The position numbers were made by a program, and so were the translations under genes. From Nilaparvata lugens (taxonomy: Eukaryota > Arthropoda > Insecta > Hemiptera > Delphacidae), in NCBI RefSeq assembly GCF_014356525.2, contig NC_052509.1, positions 34,803,236 through 34,867,235 of the forward strand: 64,000 bases of DNA. Direction: 5' to 3'. Every line of letters begins with the position of its first letter. Position 1 is the stretch's first letter. The notes beneath the pieces were generated by a model. It made no database searches, was not told the DNA's origin, and saw only the letters and a program-made list of their open reading frames with translations. Below, piece after piece: positions 21,686 to 31,544 of the stretch.

Positions 21686-24643
21686 CTATATGTCTATAGA
21701 TGTGTTATCAAGTGTCAAACATTCTACAAACTCATTAACACTATAGACACAAAGCTCACACAACATATCTTTCACACATTTTTTAAAACTGCTCATATTT
21801 AATTCTCTGACTTCCGTTGGCAACAAGTTATAAATTTTCTTACCAAATTCATAAAAACTGTTCAGAGTTAGTTGTAAGTTACATTGACTTCTATGCAACA
21901 ATGTCTTCTGGCGTGTTCCATAATTGTGAATGTAATTATTTGTCTGCATTTCATGCATGTAACTTTTTACATACAACAGACACTCAAGAATAAAAAGAGA
22001 TGGAACCGTTAGTATTCTTAGCTCTCTGATCAAAGGTTTACAATGAGTTCTACAGTGGACATTAAAAATAGCTCTCACAGCTCTTTTTTGTAAAATCATG
22101 AGCTTTTTCATTTCAGACGAGTGTCCCCAAACCACTATGCCATATGACAAATGACTTTGAATGTGTGCATAGTAAATTGACAGCAATACATCAACATTGA
22201 CAAAAGGTCTAAATTTCCTGATGAGAAATACACCCCTAGCAACTTTTTTACTTATATTTTCAATGTGTATGCCCCATTTCATGTTTGACTCTAACGTCAC
22301 ACCCAAAAACTTCACCTCCCCATTTTCTGAATAATTAGCCAAGGAAAAATTCATCGTTTGGGTTTTGTTGCTGTTCAGACTAAGTGAGTTGGCTGCTGTC
22401 CAGTCTTTTATAACAGTATTTGCATCATTTATAAAACGTTCAACTGAATTTAAACATTTATTATTTACCTGAATTGCCAAGTCATCAGCATACATGTATG
22501 TATTCACTCTATCGTCTCCTATCGCTAATGGTAAGTCATTAACATATATTATAAACAATGTGGGTCCTAATATGGATCCCTGAGGTACCCCTGATTTGAG
22601 AGGCAGATATGCTGAAAAGGACCCATTAAAATAAACCGATTGGTACCTCCCTGACAAATATTCTTTAAAAAGTTGTAATGCAAACCGATCAAAGCCATAG
22701 TATTTCAATTTATATAACAATATATCATGGGATATTGTGTCGAATGCTCTACTCATATCATACCAGCTCCCCATGACCTTTTCTCTACTATCTAAAGCAT
22801 CCACACAAGCTTTCACAAAATTACGAATTGCAGTATTGGTTCCTCTTTTGGATCTGAAACCATATTGTTTATCTGAAAAGAGCTGTTCACCCTCAAAATA
22901 TTTAACTAATCGAGTATTCAGCAATATTTCAAAAACCTTAGCAATAATTGGTATGATTGACACTGGTCGATAGTTACTACAATCAGATTTAGTACCTCTC
23001 TTATACAGTGGAATAACTTTTGACAATTTCAAGCACACAGGAATTACACCCTCTTTCACACATTGATTGAATAAATATGACAATACCTCCACTATATAAG
23101 GTGCAGCAAGTTTTAAAAGAGCAGAATTCAAACAATACACATCCAAACTCATACTATTACTGAGAGAAAAAATGGCGTTATAGACCTCTTCAACACTGAA
23201 ATGGCCAACTGAGAAAACAGAGTTGATATTATTCTGTCTAGCATGAACAAATTTATTCAAATAATATGGCATATCATGTCTTGATTGTTGGATATTTTGT
23301 TTTGTTGACTCTACATTATCAAGGAAGCATTTATTAAATTTATCACTTGTGAGATCAGTTACCTGTGGTACCGATGTTCTATCGTTAACATTCAAATTCT
23401 CTTTTATAACTGACCAAATAGCATGTGATTTATTTTTAGTCTGCAATACTTTATTACAATAATACTCACGCTTAGCATGAAATACCATGTATTTATACCT
23501 GGATCTCAATATCTTATACAATTCACAATGGTAAGCCAGACCCGTGTACTTGTGAAGACTATACATATTCAAACATTCCTCTTTGAGAGCTGATAAATTA
23601 TCAGTGTACCATCTAGACTTTGGGGTTTTCTTCAATTTGGAGGACTTGACCGTTTTTAGAGGAAAAACTGTATCAACTATACTTAGGAATTTGTTCAAAA
23701 AGTACTCAAATTTCTCACTAATATTGCCTGTTGCATATACATCCAACCAATTAACTTTGCTCAGTAGAAGAGTGAAATACTTTTTATTACAACTATTATT
23801 AATCGGACGAATGATTCGAGAAACATTATCACTCTGCTTCAAGTCATTTCCACCAGACAACGTGAATAAGCCAAGCAATGAGTGATGATCTGATACTAAG
23901 GTCGGTATAACAGACACAGACTTAATTCTATCTTTATGTATGGAAGTAGCCATATTGTCTATACATGTTCCTCTGTCAATACATATCCTGCTTGGTCTTG
24001 TCACATCAAACACAGTTAAATTAAGATTGAAGCTATTTAATAAGTTGACAAAAATAGATCTATGTACATCATTCACCAGTAAATCAACATTAAAATCTCC
24101 ATTGAGAATAATGGATGCATTTGACTTATTTTTCTGTGATACTACATTCAAAACAACGTGAAGCGTCTCAATGAAATAATCAAAATTACACCTATCTGGT
24201 ACTCTATACACCTCAAGACAAATCACATTCCATTTCGAAACAAGAACCCCAGAAACTTCACATATACTGGCTATTGACATTTCCTTCAAGTAAGTAAGCT
24301 CACAGTATTCTAGATCATCTCTTACATAAATAGCCGTACCACCCCTCCGTTCTATAGGTCTACTGTATGCACTAGCTAATCTATAGCCAGTCAAACCAAC
24401 CTCAATTATCTCACAAGCTTTCAACCAGTGTTCACAAATACCTAAAACGCTGACATTATGCTCTCTAATCAAATCACCCAACTCATCAGTTTTGTTCATG
24501 ACACCCTGCACATTCCAATGAAACATTGCAAAATCAGACTGCAAAACCTGTGATTCCGGGTCTGCCTGTTCCGCATCACCAACAATGTTTTGGGATTCAG
24601 AGCACGACAATCCTACAGAACTCGATCCACTCCTAAAAAAGAG
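21686..24643 (-). CDS. LINE-F ORF2, endonuclease-reverse transcriptase (intact)
   Basis: Open for about 985 codons, ending at 21686. Counting from the codon at 24610, the APE endonuclease has Glu60 (EHWL), GDFN at 171-174 and SDH at 240-242. The RT has NYRPVSIIP near 547, YDMSRAFD near 617-624, SGVPQGSILGP near 673 and the YADD catalytic box at 707-710. A C-terminal region without further named motifs follows. There is no AUG before residue 29, which is already inside the endonuclease, so translation must come from ORF1. The frame opens just upstream at 24643, overlapping ORF1 in the -1 register. The protein nicks target DNA and primes reverse transcription there. Confidence 0.9.
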   Translation of the reverse strand, partial: LFFRSGSSSVGLSCSESQNIVGDAEQADPESQVLQSDFAMFHWNVQGVMNKTDELGDLIREHNVSVLGICEHWLKACEIIEVGLTGYRLASAYSRPIERRGGTAIYVRDDLEYCELTYLKEMSIASICEVSGVLVSKWNVICLEVYRVPDRCNFDYFIETLHVVLNVVSQKNKSNASIILNGDFNVDLLVNDVHRSIFVNLLNSFNLNLTVFDVTRPSRICIDRGTCIDNMATSIHKDRIKSVSVIPTLVSDHHSLLGLFTLSGGNDLKQSDNVSRIIRPINNSCNKKYFTLLLSKVNWLDVYATGNISEKFEYFLNKFLSIVDTVFPLKTVKSSKLKKTPKSRWYTDNLSALKEECLNMYSLHKYTGLAYHCELYKILRSRYKYMVFHAKREYYCNKVLQTKNKSHAIWSVIKENLNVNDRTSVPQVTDLTSDKFNKCFLDNVESTKQNIQQSRHDMPYYLNKFVHARQNNINSVFSVGHFSVEEVYNAIFSLSNSMSLDVYCLNSALLKLAAPYIVEVLSYLFNQCVKEGVIPVCLKLSKVIPLYKRGTKSDCSNYRPVSIIPIIAKVFEILLNTRLVKYFEGEQLFSDKQYGFRSKRGTNTAIRNFVKACVDALDSREKVMGSWYDMSRAFDTISHDILLYKLKYYGFDRFALQLFKEYLSGRYQSVYFNGSFSAYLPLKSGVPQGSILGPTLFIIYVNDLPLAIGDDRVNTYMYADDLAIQVNNKCLNSVERFINDANTVIKDWTAANSLSLNSNKTQTMNFSLANYSENGEVKFLGVTLESNMKWGIHIENISKKVARGVFLIRKFRPFVNVDVLLSIYYAHIQSHLSYGIVVWGHSSEMKKLMILQKRAVRAIFNVHCRTHCKPLIRELRILTVPSLFILECLLYVKSYMHEMQTNNYIHNYGTRQKTLLHRSQCNLQLTLNSFYEFGKKIYNLLPTEVRELNMSSFKKCVKDMLCELCVYSVNEFVECLTLDNTSIDI

Positions 24644-25281
24644 TTAGTGTAATAGTTGAGGGGGATTGAGTCAGATGTTTTTTCTTCTTGAGCTAGCTCA
24701 CACACCACGTCCATGATCCTGTCACTCACGTATCTTTTCCCCAAAGAATTCAAATGGAAGCCCTGCGATGTGTGGAATCTCCTACCCAAGTTGCTGATAT
24801 CCACGAAAGTGACATTTCTAAAACGTTTACACAAGTTTGAGTTTTCCTTGTTTGCCCTCCGAATTTCCTTGTTGACTACAGACCATCGTGGAAGATCATG
24901 CCTGTGAGGCACAGAAAACACAATCACTTTGCCAGCTCTCCGGTCTTGCAGATCACGCAGTTTACTTCTCAGAGCAGAATGCAGCTCTTCTCTCTCATTG
25001 CAGGCTATGTCATTTGAGCCAGCCAAGTAGACATTTACATCGTTGTCGTTCAGTTGACCAGACTCCTCCACAGCATCCCTGAAGCGAGCTCCTGGTTTGA
25101 TCATGGCCGTGAAGTTATTATTGTCACCCTTGTAGCTCCTGTGAACATCCCTGCCTTGGCTGTCAGCATATAAACGAACATTACACGACATCTTTCTTCG
25201 TGATTGCTTTACAGCAGAAGGTGTTGAATTTTCTTTTTGAATACTAGTTTGCTTCCGAACATCTTCCCTGGCAGGTTGCAT
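24613..25281 (-). CDS. LINE-F ORF1, SGNH/GDSL esterase-like protein
   Basis: From ATG 25281 it has 222 codons. SGNH-hydrolase blocks are visible: ADSQGRD with the nucleophile Ser41, AGSNDIA (block III Asn) at 87-93, and FHLNSLGKRY with His176. The Asp usually two or three residues before that His is not obvious (TSQGFHL). Esterase ORF1s are known in CR1-group LINEs; their exact role is unclear. The same frame is open upstream of the ATG to about 25510 with a coiled-coil-like 'IKKEVQDKDTIIDLLRTD', so the true N-terminus is longer and probably frameshifted. The last codons overlap ORF2 and contain a slippery heptamer. Confidence 0.85.
   Translation of the reverse strand: MQPAREDVRKQTSIQKENSTPSAVKQSRRKMSCNVRLYADSQGRDVHRSYKGDNNNFTAMIKPGARFRDAVEESGQLNDNDVNVYLAGSNDIACNEREELHSALRSKLRDLQDRRAGKVIVFSVPHRHDLPRWSVVNKEIRRANKENSNLCKRFRNVTFVDISNLGRRFHTSQGFHLNSLGKRYVSDRIMDVVCELAQEEKTSDSIPLNYYTNSFLGVDRVL
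24634..24640 (-). promoter_or_regulatory. Candidate -1 frameshift heptamer U UUU UUA at ORF1/ORF2 overlap
   Basis: In the ORF1 frame the codons read TCT TTT TTA GGA, giving the heptamer T TTT TTA in phase (X XXY YYZ). Six codons later ORF1 stops. A -1 slip enters AGG AGT GGA, the ORF2 frame, which is open from 24643 onward. A 5-bp stem (GGATT/AATCC, 11-nt loop) lies about 20 nt downstream; it is weak and somewhat far. Confidence 0.65.
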
Positions 25282-25640
25282 GTCATGCGAATCATTACTC
25301 TCGAATATGGAAAATCTGTTCTTAGTCGGTATTGTCAGGTTAGAGTCACACTTCTTTGGTTTGGCAGTGTGTCTGGGTAAAACAAACTCGGTCCCGGAAT
25401 TAAAATTTGTCGATTTATTTGTGGAAGAAAGTTTCTCACAGTCAGTTCGGAGTAGATCGATTATTGTATCCTTGTCTTGTACTTCTTTTTTGATTACACT
25501 ATTATTCGTTCTTTATCATTTGTATTCCCATTTCAGGGGCTTCCCTTTCACAAGTCGTCACAATAGCCCTCATGACGAAAATCTGTTTTTCATACAGGAA
25601 ATCTTAAAAAAATATATGTTAATGGATACAAACACCATAA

Positions 25641-25865
25641 ATTTATAGAAACTAGAAAGTTTATTTTTAATAAAGGGTATAATTAATTATTGTCCTTCAT
25701 TTTATTTTAATTGATCCAAAAGTTTCTTTTTTCCACTTGTATAATAATGTGAGATATTAAACCAAATCCTCTTCCGTGTTTCATTGTTATTGCGAATTAT
25801 TCGAAGAAAGGAATAGGCCTAAAAATCCTCTATTCTTGTTGTTTTTGAGTTGAGAGCTTTGAAGT
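25641..25865. other. Short intronic spacer
   Basis: AT-rich sequence between LINE-F and LINE-E. No feature is seen. Confidence 0.4.
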
Positions 25866-26578
25866 ATGGGAAATAAGTCGGTATGCACGGTGTGTCAGGC
25901 TCCGATAACAGTAACAAGGAGCATTATTGCTTGTAATGATTGCAAAAAACTTTACCATCCGAATTGTCAACATGACGAAGGCGGATGGGGAGTTTGTCAT
26001 TGCCGAAGGTGAATTATGGAGATGTCCTTCATGCTCCAAGCTGAGGAGACAGAGCATGAAAGCCGTGTCTGCAGCTGAAGACGGCAACCCTACCCTATCG
26101 CAAACAATCTTTATGCTGGACGAGGCTAAACGTGATAGGGATCGGATGGAGAAGGACTTCAATAATTCATTTTAATTTCGTTAACAGTAAGATAGATGAC
26201 CAAACAAGCACTATTGCAAATCAGACAATAAAACTAAATAAGTGTCTCAGATTGATTGAGGATTTGAAGAGGGAAAACGCAAAACTCAAACGAGAAGTTC
26301 GTGATCTCGAGGTAAGGCTCGAGGATGTGAAGCAGTAATCACGCTCCAACTCGTTGAAAATTCATGGAGTACCTGAGGCTCTAAACGAGGATGTATATGA
26401 GACGGTTCGAAGGATGTGTTCCGCGCTCGACGTTAAAATCTCGCGAGATAGGATTGATGGGTGCCATCGACTGGGGAAGCAGAATGATTAGATGCAGGAA
26501 AGATGCAGGAATTATTGTGAAGTTTGTCAGAACGTCAGAAGAGAGGTCAAATTTGCAGTAATAGGAAAAAGGAAGATT
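25866..26578 (+). pseudogene. LINE-E ORF1 fragment, PHD finger, coiled coil, RRM-like domain
   Basis: From ATG 25866 (MGNKSVCTVCQAPITV) it encodes a PHD-type zinc finger (CTVC...CNDCKKLYHPNC...WRCPSC). A coiled coil rich in Glu/Lys/Leu follows at about 26180-26338 ('LIEDLKRENAKLKREVRDLE'), and then an L1-like RRM segment ('LKIHGVPEALNEDVYETV', 'DGCHRLGK'). Frameshifts or stops occur near 26010, 26170, 26338 and 26490. It is the only surviving part of a plus-strand LINE; it ends abruptly where LINE-D begins in the opposite orientation. The ORF1 would bind element RNA. Confidence 0.75.
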
Positions 26579-29241
26579 AAGCGGATGAGGTGAGTCTGAC
26601 GGGTTCCATAGCCATGTATCTCACAACGAGTATCAGCACTCCTAGCTCTGTCTCTGATGCGAACCAGACATTCAAGAATGTACTGATTTACAACAGTAAG
26701 CATTTTTAGCCTCTTGGAGAGTGGTCTGCAATGAGCCATGTAGTCACTGGCCGTCAGCACTCGCACAGCCTTTTTCTGCAGAAGTAGCACATCAAGTCGT
26801 CCAGAGTGACCCCACAGGTGAAGTCCATAACAGACATGGCTATGAAACATGGCATAGTCGACAGTGAGCAGGTATCCGGCACCAATTTCCGATTTCAACT
26901 TTCGCAGAAGATAGAGCGCACTGGACAGCTTGGAGAAAACATTGACAATATGACTTGTCCAGCTTATCCTGGTATTCAAGGAAAAACCCAGCAACTTCAC
27001 ATCAGTTTCAACCACTTGACCAGCTTGTCCCAAGGAGCAGAGGAGCTTCTGTGTCTTGTCCTCGTTCAGCAGCAACTTGTTTTGGTTGAACCATCTCTCA
27101 GCAGACCTCAAAGAACTATCAGCAGCTTGCCCCAGCAACTGCACTTCACGTCCTCTATTGATCAGTGTAGTATCGTCAGCATATACCAAAGAGTTCATTT
27201 TCAGACCAATGTCATTAATTGAAATGATAAAGAGGAGTGGGCCCAGAACCGATCCCTGAGGTACTCCATACTCTACCAATTCACTGCTTGAGGTGGCTCC
27301 ATCAATACTCACCACCTGACGTCTGTTGTCAAGGTAAGAGGACAGAGTACTGAAAACTGCCCCACCAATTCCATATGACTTCAGCTTCTTCAGCAGGACA
27401 CCATGAGAAATGCTATCGAAAGCCTTACTGAGGTCACACATTGTAAGGCACATTGATTCCTTCCTCAAAAACATTGGTGATTTCCTGTATCAACTTTTCA
27501 ACAGCAGTGATGGTTGATCTACCCTTTAGAAAGCCATGCTGACAGGATGAAAAGAGATCCTCACTCACAAAATAGGCCATCAACTGCTCCCTCATAACAA
27601 CCTCCATGATTTTGGCAAAAACTGGCTCAATATAGATCGGTCGAAAACTACCCATCATAGTTCTGGGGCCCTTCTTGTACACTGGAACAGTCCTGGAAAT
27701 CTTCAGCTCGTCTGGGAAAACTCCCACGTTCAAACATTGATTTATACACTTTGTGAGTGGAGCAGCAATCAGATGAATGATTCGTTTCAGAACAGGAATG
27801 GTGAGGCCATATACATCCTGACTATGAGTTTTTTTGAAACCAGAAACTATTCGTATCACAGTGGCCTCTTCAATTAGCCTCCAATTTGTAAAGGCTGCAC
27901 CAGTGAGCATAACATCCTCCCCCTGATCCACCGGAGTCAATACAGGTATGTCTACAACAAGATCTCGCACAACTGACAAAAAGTAAGAGTTAAATTCATC
28001 AGGACTGGCCAAACAATGAATTGAGGAGTATTTCCTTTGACTGTTTTTGACAATACTCCATACTGCCTTTGCCGGATTACAGGCCGAAATAATAGCAGAT
28101 TCATTAAAACTCCTCTTGGCTTCATCAATCTTGTGGTGGTATTCCCTCTTATATCCGAGATATCGCTGATAATAAAAGTCACGCAGATGAGAGTCCTGTG
28201 CATCCTTCATCATATCATTGTACAGAAGTTTCATGTCTCTGCACCCTCTCAATTCTTGAGTGTATTATCTTGAATGTACTACAATCCAGATCTGCGAGCA
28301 GAACTAGGTCTAGCTTGTGAACCGACTTGAGGAAACTTTTTATGCAGAGCAGGAAACACGGTGTTGAAAATTTGCAGAAAAACACAGAGGTAAAACTTGA
28401 AGCAATCTCCATCATTGTCCAACAGATGCCAGCAAACTCTAGCCAGTAGAAATTCAAAATAATTCAGAGCATGATCTTTTATTAGACGATATTTAAAAAC
28501 ATATTGAGAGTGCCATGCAATTTTGGGGTCACTATCAGCCTTACCAATTTCAGCATCCACTATAAGTGCATCGTGATCAGCAACTAGTGGGTTTATCACA
28601 TTCACATGATAATCAGATCGATCAATATTTGTAGCGATAATATCCAGACAGTTTTTTCCTCTAGTGGGCTTTGGGTCAGAGACAAACAGACCAAAAGATC
28701 TCAGCAAGTGTATCACAGCATTTGCCTCTCGATCACCAGTCAAGTTGAAACGCACATTGAAATCACCACCAATTAGGATTTTGTTACCTCCACCTTGCCT
28801 GAGAACAAAACCAAGACAAGCCTCAAGCTTATTCACAAAAACTTCAAAACTTCCATTTGGTGAGCGGTACACAACAAGTACAATCAAATCATAATGCACC
28901 AGCTTTGAACAAGTCACCTCAAAATCCAGCTCCACACAAAAACGGCCAACATCAATATTGTCATATTTGATAGAATTTTTTACATATATACAAACTCCTC
29001 CACGGTCAATCACTTGTCTATTGATACGGTTGGTCATTACAAAATCATTTATTACTTTATAGTGGAGGGCCTCCAACTCTTTCATCCAATGTTCACTCAC
29101 ACACACAATATCTGAGTTAACAGAGTCCATAAATTCAACAAGAAGATTGTATTTCGTCCTGATACATTGAACATTTATATATACAATTCTGAGATCATCA
29201 AGCAAGGTAGGTTTACCAGTGCTACTTATGATGCATTCTTT
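26579..29241 (-). pseudogene. LINE-D ORF2, endonuclease and RT, frameshifted
   Basis: The endonuclease (29205-28279) has 'YINVQCIRTKYNLL', 'SEHWMK' (Glu), 'IGGDFNVRF', 'NCLDIIATN' and LVADHDALIVD. The linker and RT start are at 28252-27434 ('SQDVYGLTIPVLKRI', 'RTVPVYKKGPR'). RT catalytic parts are at 27474-26579 (CDLSKAFDSISH, GVPQGSVLGPLLFI, LVYADDTTL). Frameshifts near 28270 and 27450 split the gene, and the C-terminus is cut off. Like LINE-F, there is no AUG between the ORF1 overlap and the first endonuclease motif. Confidence 0.85.
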
Positions 29242-30364
29242 AAAAAAATTGGCTTACCAGATTCATTAGAAGTGCTTTCATTTTCGGTAACATTACTGTC
29301 ATTTCTGATAGGTAGTCCTTATGTGGAGTATTTCTGTCTGTCTTTTGCAAATAAAACTGTCTTACTACTACACCAAGTGGCCAGAAATCACAATTCAGTA
29401 GATCATTTTGGTACCTACGATCAACACTCACTTTAAAGCTTGCGTACTCACCTTTTGCCTGCAGATTACTTACAACGCAATCATTTTCTTTGCAATTTGT
29501 CCTTTCAGTAACATATTTTTGGATTTGTTCAGCTTTTGCATCCCTTTGCAACCTCCCAACATAGATCCATGACCTACGGGGAGCACAATGCAGATGAGAA
29601 CCAAACTCAGTATTACTACCAATTATTGCCTTTCTTCTCCTGTTTCCACCAACACCAGCAGACCTCAATGCATCACTGTACCGCATTACGTTAGACATTT
29701 TTGAGCTTTGGCTTCTTTGCAAGTTGCCATTATTATTACTTGAACGTCTTCGAGAATTAATCTTCTCAAAACCGTGCCGGGATAATATATAGTTTGTCAT
29801 ATCATAACCTACAATATTTGAAATATTTTCCTGGTTATGGTCGTCAGCTGGAGTAATATTTGGGTCAGTGACAGCTGGAGAAACTATCTGATCACTTGTC
29901 GTCTGCGACAAAACTCCAGCTGGTGAGGCAACAGACATTCCAGTTCCAGTTTTTCCAGTCACATCAGTGATGTCGTCCAAAGCACTTTTAAGGTTAGAAT
30001 TTTCGAGATGCAAAAACTGCAAACGTCTATCAATGTCTCGTTGATTTTCAGTTAACAGGAAAATCTGGTCCGTCAGTATTTTAAAATTAGTACTACAATG
30101 TTTTTCCTCACTAACAATGTTTGAACTAGAACTGTTAACAATGCAATCACCACCCAGCAAGTTCGTCAAAATGGACCTGCACCTATCACACAGCCATACA
30201 ACTTTATTTTTCAGCTTTCCCAGATAATCGTATTCATCTTCCGATATATTCACACATTCAATATGAAACCACAAACTACAATTCCCACACTGAAGGGCTT
30301 TACTATTTTTCGATACGTTTTTAATACAGCTTCCACACTTGCAAAACTTCTTAACCGGCGCCAT
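29226..30364 (-). pseudogene. LINE-D ORF1, PHD-finger protein
   Basis: From ATG 30364 (MAPVKKFCKCGSC) a PHD-type finger follows at once (CKCGSC, LQCGNCSLWFHIEC, WLCDRC), with a helical segment ('FLLTENQRDIDRRLQFLHLEN'). The middle is Ser/Asn-rich and of low complexity, and a C-terminal domain has RRSWIYVGRL and 'YASFKVSVDRRYQNDLL', resembling a nucleic-acid-binding fold of CR1 ORF1s. The frame ends at 29240 after FF. An alternative reading of the last 80 nt in the -1 frame ends at 29226 and looks more like coding sequence, suggesting an indel. PHD-bearing ORF1s occur in several insect LINE families. Confidence 0.8.
29241..29247 (-). promoter_or_regulatory. Second U UUU UUA heptamer, LINE-D ORF1/ORF2 junction
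   Basis: Minus-strand codons CCA ATT TTT TTA AAG contain T TTT TTA in phase with the frame that ends at the TAA of 29228-29226. A -1 slip gives AAA GAA TGC, which is the ORF2 frame. ORF2 is closed by a stop immediately upstream, so the overlap is short. The long upstream ORF1 frame is currently +1 relative to this phase, which needs one old indel near 29315. Confidence 0.5.
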
Positions 30365-31544
30365 CTTCTTTCCAATAATAGAGTAAACTTCACGATAGGA
30401 TAGGAAAATTTTCAAACTGCCCAAGTAATCATTAAAGATTATCACTGTCATGAATCATCACAGTGTGGTTAATATGATGTGATATTCAATGGCCCATATG
30501 AATAAAACCAGAGCAAATGCTCATGAGCAAGAGCATAAGGTTTTGATCATGAGCAAAAGGTAGAAGCAAAAGCATTTGCTCATTTTTTATGAATAAGCTG
30601 TACCTTATACTCTTACCTTATGCTCCTGAACTCTGGAGCAAATGCTCACGTATTTTAAAGATTTTTCATCAGCTGATTCGCTTTTGTAGCCTTACTTTGT
30701 TTTTATAGCTCACGAAAGCGCTAAATATGCAAGTAGGGGGCACCGCTTGTGTTTGCGTCGTCTGCTCTGTTTTCTATTTATGAATAGTTTTCTATTTTAG
30801 TTAGTTGAGTTTAGAATTTTGAAATAATAGCGTGAAAAAATGTCATCTCTATAATAATCTTCAGCATATTCTTATAATATCAATCTTCTTATAATTGTCC
30901 ACACTCTCATCTTCTTAAATTCCTATTTCCTATTTTGTGATGACCATCTTTATAACAGGTAGCTAGCTATCTTTTGTATTTATTCTTTAGTAGGAATAAT
31001 GGTGATATATATGGTATATGATATATATTCCATGGTAAAAATTGGGATGATGTTTTTAAATCAGCTAATTCTGGACTAAAGAAAATTTATACATGGTTGA
31101 AGAGCCACATTTTAACTTTAAACTACAAGAAACCAAATTCATCACATTTTCTCCCAATGAATCTGGACAACCACACCCAAATTTTAAACTTAAATTACAT
31201 TCAACTGAAGACAGACACGAACCTCTAAACTGCATGTGTCCAGAAATAGAAGTAGTGAAATCAATAAAATATCTTGGTGTTATGTTGGATAATCATTTAA
31301 AATGGACAGCACATACAGTATATCTATGCTCCAAGTTGAAATACCTTATAACGGAGCTGAAAATTTTCAAAGTCCTACTTTTAACATAATTTTATTTTCA
31401 ATTCCCTTTTTGGATAGTTTTATGCCTTATATTATTTGATGTCAACTATTTCTGAAGGTTTGAAAAGAAAAAGTTTTTTTTAAGTGAATTCTCATGAAGA
31501 AATTTTAAAGGCACTCTTCTTCTACCACTCCAGATCTGTGCTCT

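Larger units (their letters stand above)
21493..25640 (-). mobile_element. LINE-F, near-complete CR1-like retrotransposon
   Basis: The 3' end carries a TTTGA-type tail at 21493-21512, followed (upstream on the minus strand) by a 170-bp 3' UTR, an intact ORF2, an esterase-type ORF1, and an ORF1 N-terminal region that becomes frameshifted near 25500. The 5' end is placed near 25640 by loss of coding signal; it is not proven. It is the best-preserved LINE in the window and lies in sense orientation within the host gene. Confidence 0.85.
26579..30470 (-). mobile_element. LINE-D, 3'-truncated non-LTR retrotransposon with PHD ORF1
   Basis: ORF1 (30364-29226) and ORF2 (29241 leftwards) are in the usual order on the minus strand. 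Coding sequence stops abruptly at about 26579 in the RT C-terminal region, with no tail or 3' UTR, and abuts LINE-E in the opposite orientation, so the 3' end has been lost by rearrangement. ORF2 style and conserved words make it a relative of LINE-B. Confidence 0.75.

Noticed and set aside
26806..27222. Plus-strand frame of 138 codons
   Set aside because: Antisense shadow of the LINE-D reverse transcriptase.
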